DNA of 64,000 nucleotides from Yersinia massiliensis CCUG 53443 (GTDB lineage Bacteria; Pseudomonadota; Gammaproteobacteria; Enterobacterales; Enterobacteriaceae): NCBI RefSeq assembly GCF_000312485.1, contig NZ_HE997648.1, positions 63,827 to 127,826 of the forward strand, read 5' to 3'. Shown piece by piece: positions 57,028 to 64,000 of this stretch (position 1 is its first letter; each line of letters starts with the position of its first letter). The notes under the pieces were generated by a model. It saw only the letters and a program-made list of their open reading frames with translations, ran no database searches and was not told where the DNA came from. The position numbers and the translations under genes were made by a program.

Positions 57028-58482
57028 CTAAAAGCATAATGGCTCCAATTGTTGATAGAGCTTTTTAAAGATTATCCGACGAGCAGCGTAGTCTTGATGT
57101 CGTTGTGTATCCGGAATATGGGTCTGTTCCAGTGGCAGTGCGGGTAATAAATCCGCTAAAGATTGGTGCGGATTCAACGCAATTTGTGCCAGCCGTGCTG
57201 CACCTAGCGCTGGGCCAACATCACCACCAGTGCGATATTCCAGAGTCTGACCACTGATATCGGCTAGCATCTGCCGCCAATAGGCGCTACGCGCACCACC
57301 GCCTATCAAGGTGACCGATTTCGGCTGTAACCCACTGGCATGCAAGGCATCCATTCCATCGGCCAAAGCAAATCCTACCCCTTCCAACACCGCTCGGGCT
57401 AAATCTGCTCGGCCATGTTCGTGGGTAAAGCCCCAGAATGCCCCTTTGGCATTGGGATTGTTATGTGGTGTGCGCTCGCCCGAAAGATAGGGCAGGAACC
57501 AAACTGGGGTCGTCGCGGGAAGGGTATTTTCCACTTCATTAATGAGGGCGGGCACACTCTCGACGCCCGTGAGTTGGCAGGCCCAATCCAGACAGGAGGC
57601 TGCACTGAGCATCACGGACATCAAATGCCATGTATTTGGCAATGCATGACAAAAACTGTGAACGGCACTGGCCGGATTACTGAGAAAACCGTCGCTAACC
57701 GCGAAATAGACGCCAGATGTTCCCAATGACAGCATCGCCTGACCTGCCTGGTACAAACCAACGCCTATCGCACCCGCTGCATTATCGCCACCACCGGCGA
57801 CAACCGGTATGGTGTTAATGCCCCAACGCTGCGCAATTTCAGCGCGGACATGGCCCGTAATCTGGCTACCTTCAAACAGCATTGGCATGTGCTGCCGGCT
57901 TAAATCGCAGGCGGCCAGCATGTCATCACTCCAGTCACGCTTAGCCACATCCAGCCACAGGGTACCTGCGGCATCCGACATATCGCTGGCAAAGTCGCCA
58001 CTGATCAGAAAACGCAGATAATCTTTGGGTAGCAGGACTTTATTGATGCGGTTGAAGACCTCGGGTTCATGCTCTGCTAGCCATTTTAGCTTCGGTGCAG
58101 TAAAGCCCGGCATCATTAGGTTGCCCGTAATTTGGCGCGACGCGGGTACTGCGGCCTCTAATGCATGGCACTGCGCAAAACTGCGACCATCATTCCACAA
58201 AATAGCCGGACGCAGCACTTGATGCTGCTTGTCCAGTAAGGTCGCACCATGCATTTGCCCCGTCAGCCCAAGGGCTTTTACCTGTTGTAAATCATGTGTG
58301 GCGGCAAGTGATTGCATCGCCTGATCGGTTGCCTGCCACCAATCGGCAGGGTTTTGTTCAGACCATAAAGGATGGGGGCGCGAGACAGACAATGCCGCAC
58401 TTTGGCTCGCAATGACTTGACCGTTTTCGGCCAGTAGGATGGCTTTGACGCCGGAAGTACCCAGATCGATGCCAATATACAT
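57028..58482 (-). CDS. xylB: Xylulokinase
   Basis: A 484-residue FGGY kinase that phosphorylates D-xylulose for the pentose phosphate pathway. The N-terminus MYIGIDLGTSGVKAI is the phosphate loop, and the later GGGARSAYWRQMLAD and LSGERTPHNNPNAKG are conserved. It lies 135 bases after xylA, with a hairpin between. This is the second step of xylose use after XylA. Confidence 0.96.
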   Translation of the reverse strand: MYIGIDLGTSGVKAILLAENGQVIASQSAALSVSRPHPLWSEQNPADWWQATDQAMQSLAATHDLQQVKALGLTGQMHGATLLDKQHQVLRPAILWNDGRSFAQCHALEAAVPASRQITGNLMMPGFTAPKLKWLAEHEPEVFNRINKVLLPKDYLRFLISGDFASDMSDAAGTLWLDVAKRDWSDDMLAACDLSRQHMPMLFEGSQITGHVRAEIAQRWGINTIPVVAGGGDNAAGAIGVGLYQAGQAMLSLGTSGVYFAVSDGFLSNPASAVHSFCHALPNTWHLMSVMLSAASCLDWACQLTGVESVPALINEVENTLPATTPVWFLPYLSGERTPHNNPNAKGAFWGFTHEHGRADLARAVLEGVGFALADGMDALHASGLQPKSVTLIGGGARSAYWRQMLADISGQTLEYRTGGDVGPALGAARLAQIALNPHQSLADLLPALPLEQTHIPDTQRHQDYAARRIIFKKLYQQLEPLCF

Positions 58483-58548
58483 GTAATCTCCTCTTCTGAA
58501 ATGCCCTGAACAAATCCGTTATCGATTCATCAAATCGTTCGTCCAGAA

Positions 58549-58582
58549 CTTGGCGCTGCCGTTAACTCACGGCAACGCCAAG
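58549..58582. repeat. Hairpin between xylA and xylB
   Basis: CTTGGCG (58549-58555) pairs with CGCCAAG (58576-58582) and, inside it, GCCGT pairs with ACGGC. The stem is interrupted by a two-base internal loop on each side. It is in the 135-base spacer between xylA and xylB and may tune their relative expression. Confidence 0.5.
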
Positions 58583-58617
58583 CTCGAGAGGAATATCTGC
58601 CGGTCACCGATCGAGCA

Positions 58618-59937
58618 TTAACCGAAGATATAGCGGTTAACTTGATTTTCCAGTAACTCCTGATGACCGCTTTGGTGACGAGGATTCAGATTTTGTTGAG
58701 CAGCATAACGCGCCAGATCTTCTAGCGACATTTTCCCTTTCAGAATCTGTTGGCCCAACTCAGTGCTCCAACCGGCATAGCGCTTGGCAACTTGTTGATC
58801 TAATTGGCCATCTTCAATCATTTTGGCGGCAATTTTCAGTGCCAATGCCATGGTATCCATCGCCCCAATATGACCGTAGAACAAGTCATATTTATCCGTA
58901 CTTTGGCGGCGCACTTTGGCATCAAAATTCAAGCCACCGGTGGTAAAACCACCTGCCTTGAGAATTTCGAACATCACTAGCGCATTTTCTTCCACGCTGT
59001 TTGGGAACTGGTCGGTATCCCAACCCAATTGTGGATCGCCACGGTTAGCATCGACGGAACCGAAAATACCCAATGCAATCGCACTGGCAATCTCATGATG
59101 GAAAGAGTGCCCAGCCAAGGTGGCATGGTTGGCTTCAATGTTAACTTTAATCTCTTTTTCCAGCCCGAACTGCTTGAGGAACCCGTAAACCGTTGCGACA
59201 TCATAATCGTATTGGTGCTTGGTCGGCTCCTGCGGTTTTGGCTCGATCAGCAGCGTGCCTTGGAAACCAATTTTATGCTTATGCTCAACCACCATCTGCA
59301 TAAAGCGGCCAATTTGCTCACGCTCTTGGCGTAAATCGGTATTTAGCAGGGACTCATAACCTTCACGGCCACCCCATAACACATAGTTTTCGCCGCCGAG
59401 TTTTTGCGTTGCATTCATGGCAGTGAAGACTTGGGTTGCCGCCCAACTGAAAACTTCGGGATCTGGATTCGTGGCAGCCCCTGCACCATAACGTGGGTGG
59501 GTGAAGCAGTTAGCGGTGCCCCATAATAATTTTACGCCGCTGCTTTCTTGTTTCTCAGCCAATACATCGGTCATGGCGGCAAAATTACTCAGATACTCTT
59601 TTAAGGATGCGCCTTCAGGTGAGACATCCACATCATGGAAGCAGTAGTAAGGCACATTGAGTTTATGGAAAAACTCAAAAGCGATATCGGCTTTGTGTTT
59701 TGCCAGCGCGAGTGCATCGCCGGGTTGTTGCCATGGGCGATCAAAGGCATTACTGCCGAACATATCGGCTCCGCCCCAGCAGAAGGTATGCCAGTAACAG
59801 GCCGCGAATCGTAGGTGGTCGGCCATACGCTTACCAAGGATAATTTCATCCGGATTGTAGTGATGAAACGCCAATGGATTAGCGCTTTGGCTGCCTTCGT
59901 AACGCACTTGTTCTAATTCATCAAAATAAGATTGCAT
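58618..59937 (-). CDS. xylA: Xylose isomerase
   Basis: A 439-residue metal-dependent enzyme that converts D-xylose to D-xylulose in the cytoplasm. The catalytic His lies in [13 protein letters not shown] (about residue 101), and the metal-site Glu and His lie in [19 protein letters not shown]. The C-terminal [16 protein letters not shown] is typical of the larger class. It is divergent from xylF and precedes xylB, as in E. coli, where XylR and CRP control both directions. Confidence 0.97.
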   Translation of the reverse strand: MQSYFDELEQVRYEGSQSANPLAFHHYNPDEIILGKRMADHLRFAACYWHTFCWGGADMFGSNAFDRPWQQPGDALALAKHKADIAFEFFHKLNVPYYCFHDVDVSPEGASLKEYLSNFAAMTDVLAEKQESSGVKLLWGTANCFTHPRYGAGAATNPDPEVFSWAATQVFTAMNATQKLGGENYVLWGGREGYESLLNTDLRQEREQIGRFMQMVVEHKHKIGFQGTLLIEPKPQEPTKHQYDYDVATVYGFLKQFGLEKEIKVNIEANHATLAGHSFHHEIASAIALGIFGSVDANRGDPQLGWDTDQFPNSVEENALVMFEILKAGGFTTGGLNFDAKVRRQSTDKYDLFYGHIGAMDTMALALKIAAKMIEDGQLDQQVAKRYAGWSTELGQQILKGKMSLEDLARYAAQQNLNPRHQSGHQELLENQVNRYIFG

Positions 59938-60315
59938 GCAATACTCCTTGGAAGCTGGCCCGCATAATTGGGCTAGTGAGCTTTTATCTTCGGAGTTGTT
60001 TGTTATTCTCTCAATTACGTTATTTCACACTCAAATTCAGAGAATTATTAATTGTGGCGTAGATCTCATAAATAACCGAATAATGATAAAAACGGCTTAA
60101 TAATCATTATGTGGATAACATCTCTTTGCCGAATTATGCATTTCACAGGGAAGAAAACATGATCGTTATCATAAAATTAACATTAAACCAAAAAACATAA
60201 TTGGTGGATGAAAATCTGTAATTGCCGATGTGCAAATAAGCGTCAACAATCCCTATTGCAGTTGATGTTTACCGTTTCTCTTACCCTGCTTGCACAATAA
60301 GAAAGGTACCGAAAG
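59938..60315. promoter_or_regulatory. Divergent xylA / xylF control region
   Basis: The 378 bases hold no gene. ATAATGAT (60081-60088) and ATCATTAT (60104-60111) are perfect 8-bp arms 15 bases apart. A CRP half-site-like TTTCACA lies near 60140. XylR sites are expected here by homology, but I cannot assign them with certainty. Confidence 0.45.
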
Positions 60316-61311
60316 ATGAAATTTAAGAACATTTTACTCTCCGCATGTGCCGCACTGGTGATGTTTAGTCAGCCAGGATTCAGTAAAGAAATTAAAATCG
60401 GCATGGCGATAGACGATCTTCGTCTTGAGCGCTGGCAGAAAGACCGCGATATTTTTGTTAACAAAGCTGAATCACTCGGCGCTAAAGTATTTGTTCAATC
60501 CGCAAACGGCAATGAAGAAACACAAATGTCGCAGATTGAAAATATGATTAACCGTGGTGTCGATGTGCTGGTTATTATTCCTTATAACGGGCAAGTACTC
60601 AGTAATGTGATTGCTGAAGCTAAACGGGAAGGGATAAAAGTATTGGCCTATGACCGTATGATTAATAATGCGGATATTGATTTTTATATCTCATTCGATA
60701 ATGAAAAAGTGGGTGAATTACAAGCCAAAAGTTTGGTTGAACGGGTGCCACAAGGTAATTACTTCTTGATGGGGGGATCACCGGTAGATAACAACGCCAA
60801 ATTGTTCCGCCAAGGGCAGATGACAGTACTTAATCCACTGATTAAAGAAGGTAAAATCAAAATTGTCGGCGACCAATGGGTTGACGCATGGTTACCTGAG
60901 AATGCGTTAAAAATCATGGAAAATGCGCTCACGGCCAACAATAATAAAATTGATGCGGTGGTGGCATCGAATGACGCGACTGCTGGCGGGGCTATTCAAG
61001 CATTAGCCGCACAAGGTTTGGCGGGTAAAGTGGCTATTTCTGGTCAGGATGCTGATCTGGCAGCAATAAAACGTATCGTTGCCGGTACGCAAACCATGAC
61101 CGTCTATAAGCCCATCACTAAGTTAGCCAATGACGCGGCTGAAATTGCCGTCAGTTTGGGTAAAGGTGAGCAACCTAAAGCAAACAGTCAATTAAATAAT
61201 GGCATTAAAGACGTGCCCGCTTATTTGTTAACACCGATCCAAGTCGATAAAAATAATATTGACAGTACCATTATCGCCGATGGATTCCACAAAAAAACAG
61301 ATGTTTATTAA
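60316..61311 (+). CDS. xylF: Xylose-binding periplasmic protein
   Basis: A 331-residue periplasmic binding protein that feeds D-xylose to the XylGH transporter. A signal peptide ends near GFS (about residue 23). The sequence IKIGMAIDDLRLERWQKDRD and the xylose contact regions (MGGSPVDNNAKLF, ASNDATAGGAIQA, ISGQDADLAAIKR) match E. coli XylF. It is the first gene of xylFGH, with AAGG before the start. A 214-base gap with a hairpin separates it from xylG. Confidence 0.96.
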   Translation: MKFKNILLSACAALVMFSQPGFSKEIKIGMAIDDLRLERWQKDRDIFVNKAESLGAKVFVQSANGNEETQMSQIENMINRGVDVLVIIPYNGQVLSNVIAEAKREGIKVLAYDRMINNADIDFYISFDNEKVGELQAKSLVERVPQGNYFLMGGSPVDNNAKLFRQGQMTVLNPLIKEGKIKIVGDQWVDAWLPENALKIMENALTANNNKIDAVVASNDATAGGAIQALAAQGLAGKVAISGQDADLAAIKRIVAGTQTMTVYKPITKLANDAAEIAVSLGKGEQPKANSQLNNGIKDVPAYLLTPIQVDKNNIDSTIIADGFHKKTDVY

Positions 61312-61482
61312 TTAACGACGCGGAAGTTATTTTCAATAAACAGCCGATGAATTGAACGATTAACGTAATTAATAGATTATTGCTAATCAGATAGACCATT
61401 AATCTGTCAGATATTAATCTAACGGGCTGAAAATCTAATACGCTGTTAATCGAATGGATTATTCATCTGGTTATTGCCAATA

Positions 61483-61516
61483 ATATACCCTGCGAACTTG
61501 AAGCCGCAGGGTATAT
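61483..61516 (+). repeat. Hairpin just before the xylG ribosome site
   Basis: ATATACCCTGCG (61483-61494) and CGCAGGGTATAT (61505-61516) are perfect 12-bp arms with a 10-base loop. The hairpin ends one base before the xylG Shine-Dalgarno (GGGGGA) and may lower xylG translation or protect the xylF mRNA. The sequence looks like a dispersed palindrome. Confidence 0.65.
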
Positions 61517-61525
61517 GGGGGAATT

Positions 61526-63058
61526 ATGCCCTACCTACTCGAAATGAAAAATATCACCAAGCAGTTTGGTGTCGTTAAAGCCGTTGATAATATCAGCCTG
61601 ACACTGGAGGCTGGGCAGGTATTATCGCTATGCGGCGAGAATGGCTCGGGGAAATCCACACTAATGAAAGTGTTATGTGGTATTTACCCTACAGGTACCT
61701 ATCAAGGGGAAATAATTTTTGCGGGTGAAACGCTTCAGGCCAAAAATATTCGTGAAACCGAGCAAAAAGGTGTTGCGATAATTCATCAGGAATTGGCGTT
61801 AGTGAAACAAATGTCCGTGCTGGAGAACATGTTCCTCGGCTCAGAATGGGGTCGGTACGGCATCATGGATTTCGACGCCATGTATCTCCGCTGCCAACGG
61901 ATGCTGGCACAGGTTAAATTAGCCGTCGATCCCTATACGCCGGTCGGTGAATTGGGCCTTGGACAGCAACAGTTGGTCGAAATTGCGAAAGCACTGAATA
62001 AGCAAGTTCGGCTGCTGGTGCTGGATGAACCCACGGCCTCACTGACGGAAAGTGAAACGGCTATTTTGCTGGATATTATCCGTGACCTACGCAATCACGG
62101 TATTGCTTGCATCTATATTTCGCACAAACTTAACGAAGTGAAAGCGATATCGGATCATATATGTGTGATCCGCGATGGCCGCCATATCGGCACGCGTTCT
62201 GCGGCCAGTATGAGCGAGGATGACATCATCGCGATGATGGTGGGCCGCGAGCTAAAAGAGTTGTATCCCCATGAAGCACACAACATCGGCGAGGAAATTC
62301 TTCGGGTGGAAAATCTGTGCGCTTGGCATCCGGTCAACCGCCATATTCGCCGAGTCGATGACGTCTCTTTCTCCTTGAAAAAGGGGGAGATATTAGGGGT
62401 GGCAGGGTTAGTGGGGTCGGGCAGAACAGAAACAGTACAATGCCTGTTTGGCGTCTATCCGGGCCGCTGGCAGGGCGATATCTTTATTGATGGCAAAGCC
62501 GTCACCGTCAGCAATTGTCAGCAAGCCATGAAATTGGGTATTGCCATGGTGCCGGAAGACCGCAAAAAAGATGGCATCGTGCCCGTAATGGGGGTTGGGG
62601 CCAATATCACACTGGCGGCATTAGCAGATTTTACCGGCACGTTGAGCGTGTTGGATGATGCTAAAGAGCAATCCACCATTGTGCAGTCTTTGGCGCGGCT
62701 AAAAGTCAAAACCTCTTCTTCTGAGCTGGCGATAGCTCGGCTCAGTGGCGGCAACCAGCAAAAAGCCATCTTGGCGAAATGCCTGCTGCTTAACCCACGG
62801 ATTTTAATCCTCGATGAACCGACGCGCGGTATTGATATCGGCGCAAAATATGAAATTTATAAACTTATCAACCAATTGGTCCAACAGGGGATTGCGGTTA
62901 TTGTGATTTCCTCTGAACTGCCGGAGGTCTTGGGATTAAGTGATCGAGTGCTGGTGATGCATCAGGGGCGCATCAAAGCCGATCTCATTAACCAGAACCT
63001 GACTCAAGAACAGGTCATGGAAGCCGCACTCAGGAGTGAAACCCATGTCGCAAGCTAA
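61526..63058 (+). CDS. xylG: Xylose ABC transporter ATP-binding protein
   Basis: A 510-residue double ATPase of sugar importers. The first half has Walker [10 protein letters not shown], signature [15 protein letters not shown] and Walker [10 protein letters not shown]. The second half is degenerate at Walker A ([12 protein letters not shown]) and has [16 protein letters not shown] and [11 protein letters not shown], as usual for this family. It overlaps the start of xylH by 14 bases. Confidence 0.96.
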   Translation: MPYLLEMKNITKQFGVVKAVDNISLTLEAGQVLSLCGENGSGKSTLMKVLCGIYPTGTYQGEIIFAGETLQAKNIRETEQKGVAIIHQELALVKQMSVLENMFLGSEWGRYGIMDFDAMYLRCQRMLAQVKLAVDPYTPVGELGLGQQQLVEIAKALNKQVRLLVLDEPTASLTESETAILLDIIRDLRNHGIACIYISHKLNEVKAISDHICVIRDGRHIGTRSAASMSEDDIIAMMVGRELKELYPHEAHNIGEEILRVENLCAWHPVNRHIRRVDDVSFSLKKGEILGVAGLVGSGRTETVQCLFGVYPGRWQGDIFIDGKAVTVSNCQQAMKLGIAMVPEDRKKDGIVPVMGVGANITLAALADFTGTLSVLDDAKEQSTIVQSLARLKVKTSSSELAIARLSGGNQQKAILAKCLLLNPRILILDEPTRGIDIGAKYEIYKLINQLVQQGIAVIVISSELPEVLGLSDRVLVMHQGRIKADLINQNLTQEQVMEAALRSETHVAS

Positions 63059-64000
63059 TCAATCTGATGTTAATGCATCCGAAAATGGCGAAAAAAAGCC
63101 ATTTTTTCGGCTAAAGTCCGTGAATTTGCAAGTTTTTGTGATGTTGGCTGCCATCGCCATCATTATGTTGTTCTTTACGTTCACCACTGAAGGGGCCTAT
63201 CTCAGCGCCAGAAATATTTCGAATCTACTGCGCCAAACGGCGATCACCGGCATCCTCGCGGTGGGAATGGTGTTTGTCATTATTTCTGCGGAAATCGATT
63301 TGTCCGTGGGGTCGATGATGGGGTTATTAGGCGGAGCCGCTGCTATTTTTGACGTCTGGCTCGGTTGGCCGCTTCCGCTAACCATCGTGGTCACGTTGGC
63401 TTTAGGGTTGGTACTGGGGGCATGGAACGGTTGGTGGGTCGCGTATCGCAAAGTGCCTTCGTTTATCGTCACGCTGGCGGGGATGCTGGCTTTTCGTGGC
63501 ATCTTGATTGGTATCACCAACGGCACCACCGTCTCACCAACCAGTAATGCGATGTCGCAAATCGGCCAAAGTTACCTGTCTAATGGCCTTGGGTTCGGCA
63601 TTGGTGCGATTGGCTTGATGCTCTTTGTGGCTTGGCAGTGGCATCGGCGCAGCAACCGCATCCGGCTCGGTTTGCCTGTCGCCGCGCCACAAGGGGATGT
63701 GACGCGCCAATCTATCACCGCCGTTATCGTTCTTGGCGCAATATATTTATTGAATGATTATCGCGGCGTCCCTACACCGGTATTGATTTTGACGGCGCTG
63801 ATGCTGGTCGGGATATTTATGGCGACCCGTACTGCATTTGGCCGCCGGATTTACGCTATTGGTGGCAATATCGATGCTGCCCGTTTGTCAGGGGTGAATG
63901 TCGAGCGCACTAAATTGGCGGTATTTGCAATCAATGGCTTGATGGTCGCTATCGCGGGCTTAATTCTCAGTTCACGTCTGGGCGCTGGCTCACCTTCGGC
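63045..64000 (+). CDS. xylH: Xylose ABC transporter permease (C-terminus beyond window)
   Basis: The first 318 codons of the membrane subunit of the D-xylose importer. ATG at 63045 lies inside the end of xylG, after AGGAGTG. The N-terminal 25 residues are polar, then spans begin ([34 protein letters not shown] and others). EIDLSVG is the family motif. About 75 residues would remain past the window edge, given the 393 residues of E. coli XylH. Confidence 0.93.
   Translation, partial: MSQANQSDVNASENGEKKPFFRLKSVNLQVFVMLAAIAIIMLFFTFTTEGAYLSARNISNLLRQTAITGILAVGMVFVIISAEIDLSVGSMMGLLGGAAAIFDVWLGWPLPLTIVVTLALGLVLGAWNGWWVAYRKVPSFIVTLAGMLAFRGILIGITNGTTVSPTSNAMSQIGQSYLSNGLGFGIGAIGLMLFVAWQWHRRSNRIRLGLPVAAPQGDVTRQSITAVIVLGAIYLLNDYRGVPTPVLILTALMLVGIFMATRTAFGRRIYAIGGNIDAARLSGVNVERTKLAVFAINGLMVAIAGLILSSRLGAGSPS

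Noticed and set aside
1-64000. CRISPR array, tRNA (including selC), rRNA or insertion sequence
   Set aside because: No regular spaced repeats, cloverleaf sequence, rRNA stretch or transposase reading frame was recognised anywhere in the window.

Overview
The window looks like a chromosomal segment of a Yersinia species. Protein sequences and gene order match the Enterobacterales core, following the E. coli yidR-yidQ-ibpA-ibpB-yidE, avtA-malS, ghrB-yiaD-yiaC-tag, glyQS, fdoGHI-fdhE/fdhD, sodA-yiiM, mtlADR-yibL, wecH and xylBA/xylFGH blocks. Several insertions, a chaperone-usher fimbria and long non-coding repeats are of the kind found in Yersinia. The species cannot be fixed by reading alone. 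No rRNA, tRNA, CRISPR array, transposase or prophage was seen.

Layout. 1-576 is one copy (cut by the window edge) of a long non-coding repeat whose inverted partner lies at about 24445-24877. 577-3101 (-) is a small catabolic-looking unit: a cyclodeaminase-like enzyme, a PLP dehydratase and their YheO/DauR-type regulator. 3273-8398 holds yidR, yidQ, the small heat-shock pair ibpA/ibpB (sigma-32 promoter, and a ROSE-type RNA thermometer in front of each gene) and yidE. 8474-13064 (-) holds avtA, malS and ghrB. 13175-15443 is a divergent MFS exporter / SufR-like regulator pair. 15554-19958 (-) holds yiaD, an unrecognised 772-residue secreted protein with a GNAT-like C-terminus at the place where E. 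coli carries bisC, then yiaC and tag. 20142-24367 has a small exported protein, glyQ, glyS and yiaF. A repeat-rich gap and mdfA follow.

26575-35534 (-) is fdoG-fdoH-fdoI-fdhE-selA-selB. It joins an aerobic formate dehydrogenase, whose catalytic subunit reads an in-frame TGA as selenocysteine 196, to the genes for selenocysteine synthesis and insertion; fdhD diverges from it. sodA (with a Fur box), a chemoreceptor with a near-consensus flagellar sigma-28 promoter, yiiM and an antitoxin gene remnant follow. 40843-47508 is the mannitol locus (mtlA-mtlD-mtlR ... yibL, all -), interrupted by a divergent MocR-type regulator / LysE-type exporter pair that shares a palindromic operator candidate. wecH, a GlxA/AraC-type regulator and an isochorismatase fusion come next. 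They are followed by an AT-rich leader and a four-gene chaperone-usher fimbrial operon (51848-56921). The window ends in the xylose locus: xylBA (-) divergent from xylFGH (+), with xylH cut by the edge.

The parts most worth a second look are the secreted GNAT-like protein at 16491-18809, the isochorismatase fusion at 50054-51082, the MocR/LysE operator, a strong plus-strand terminator between two minus-strand genes (about 9843) that suggests a small RNA, and the inverted long repeats. Starts were moved inward from the longest reading frame wherever homology or a ribosome binding site supported it; each entry says so.
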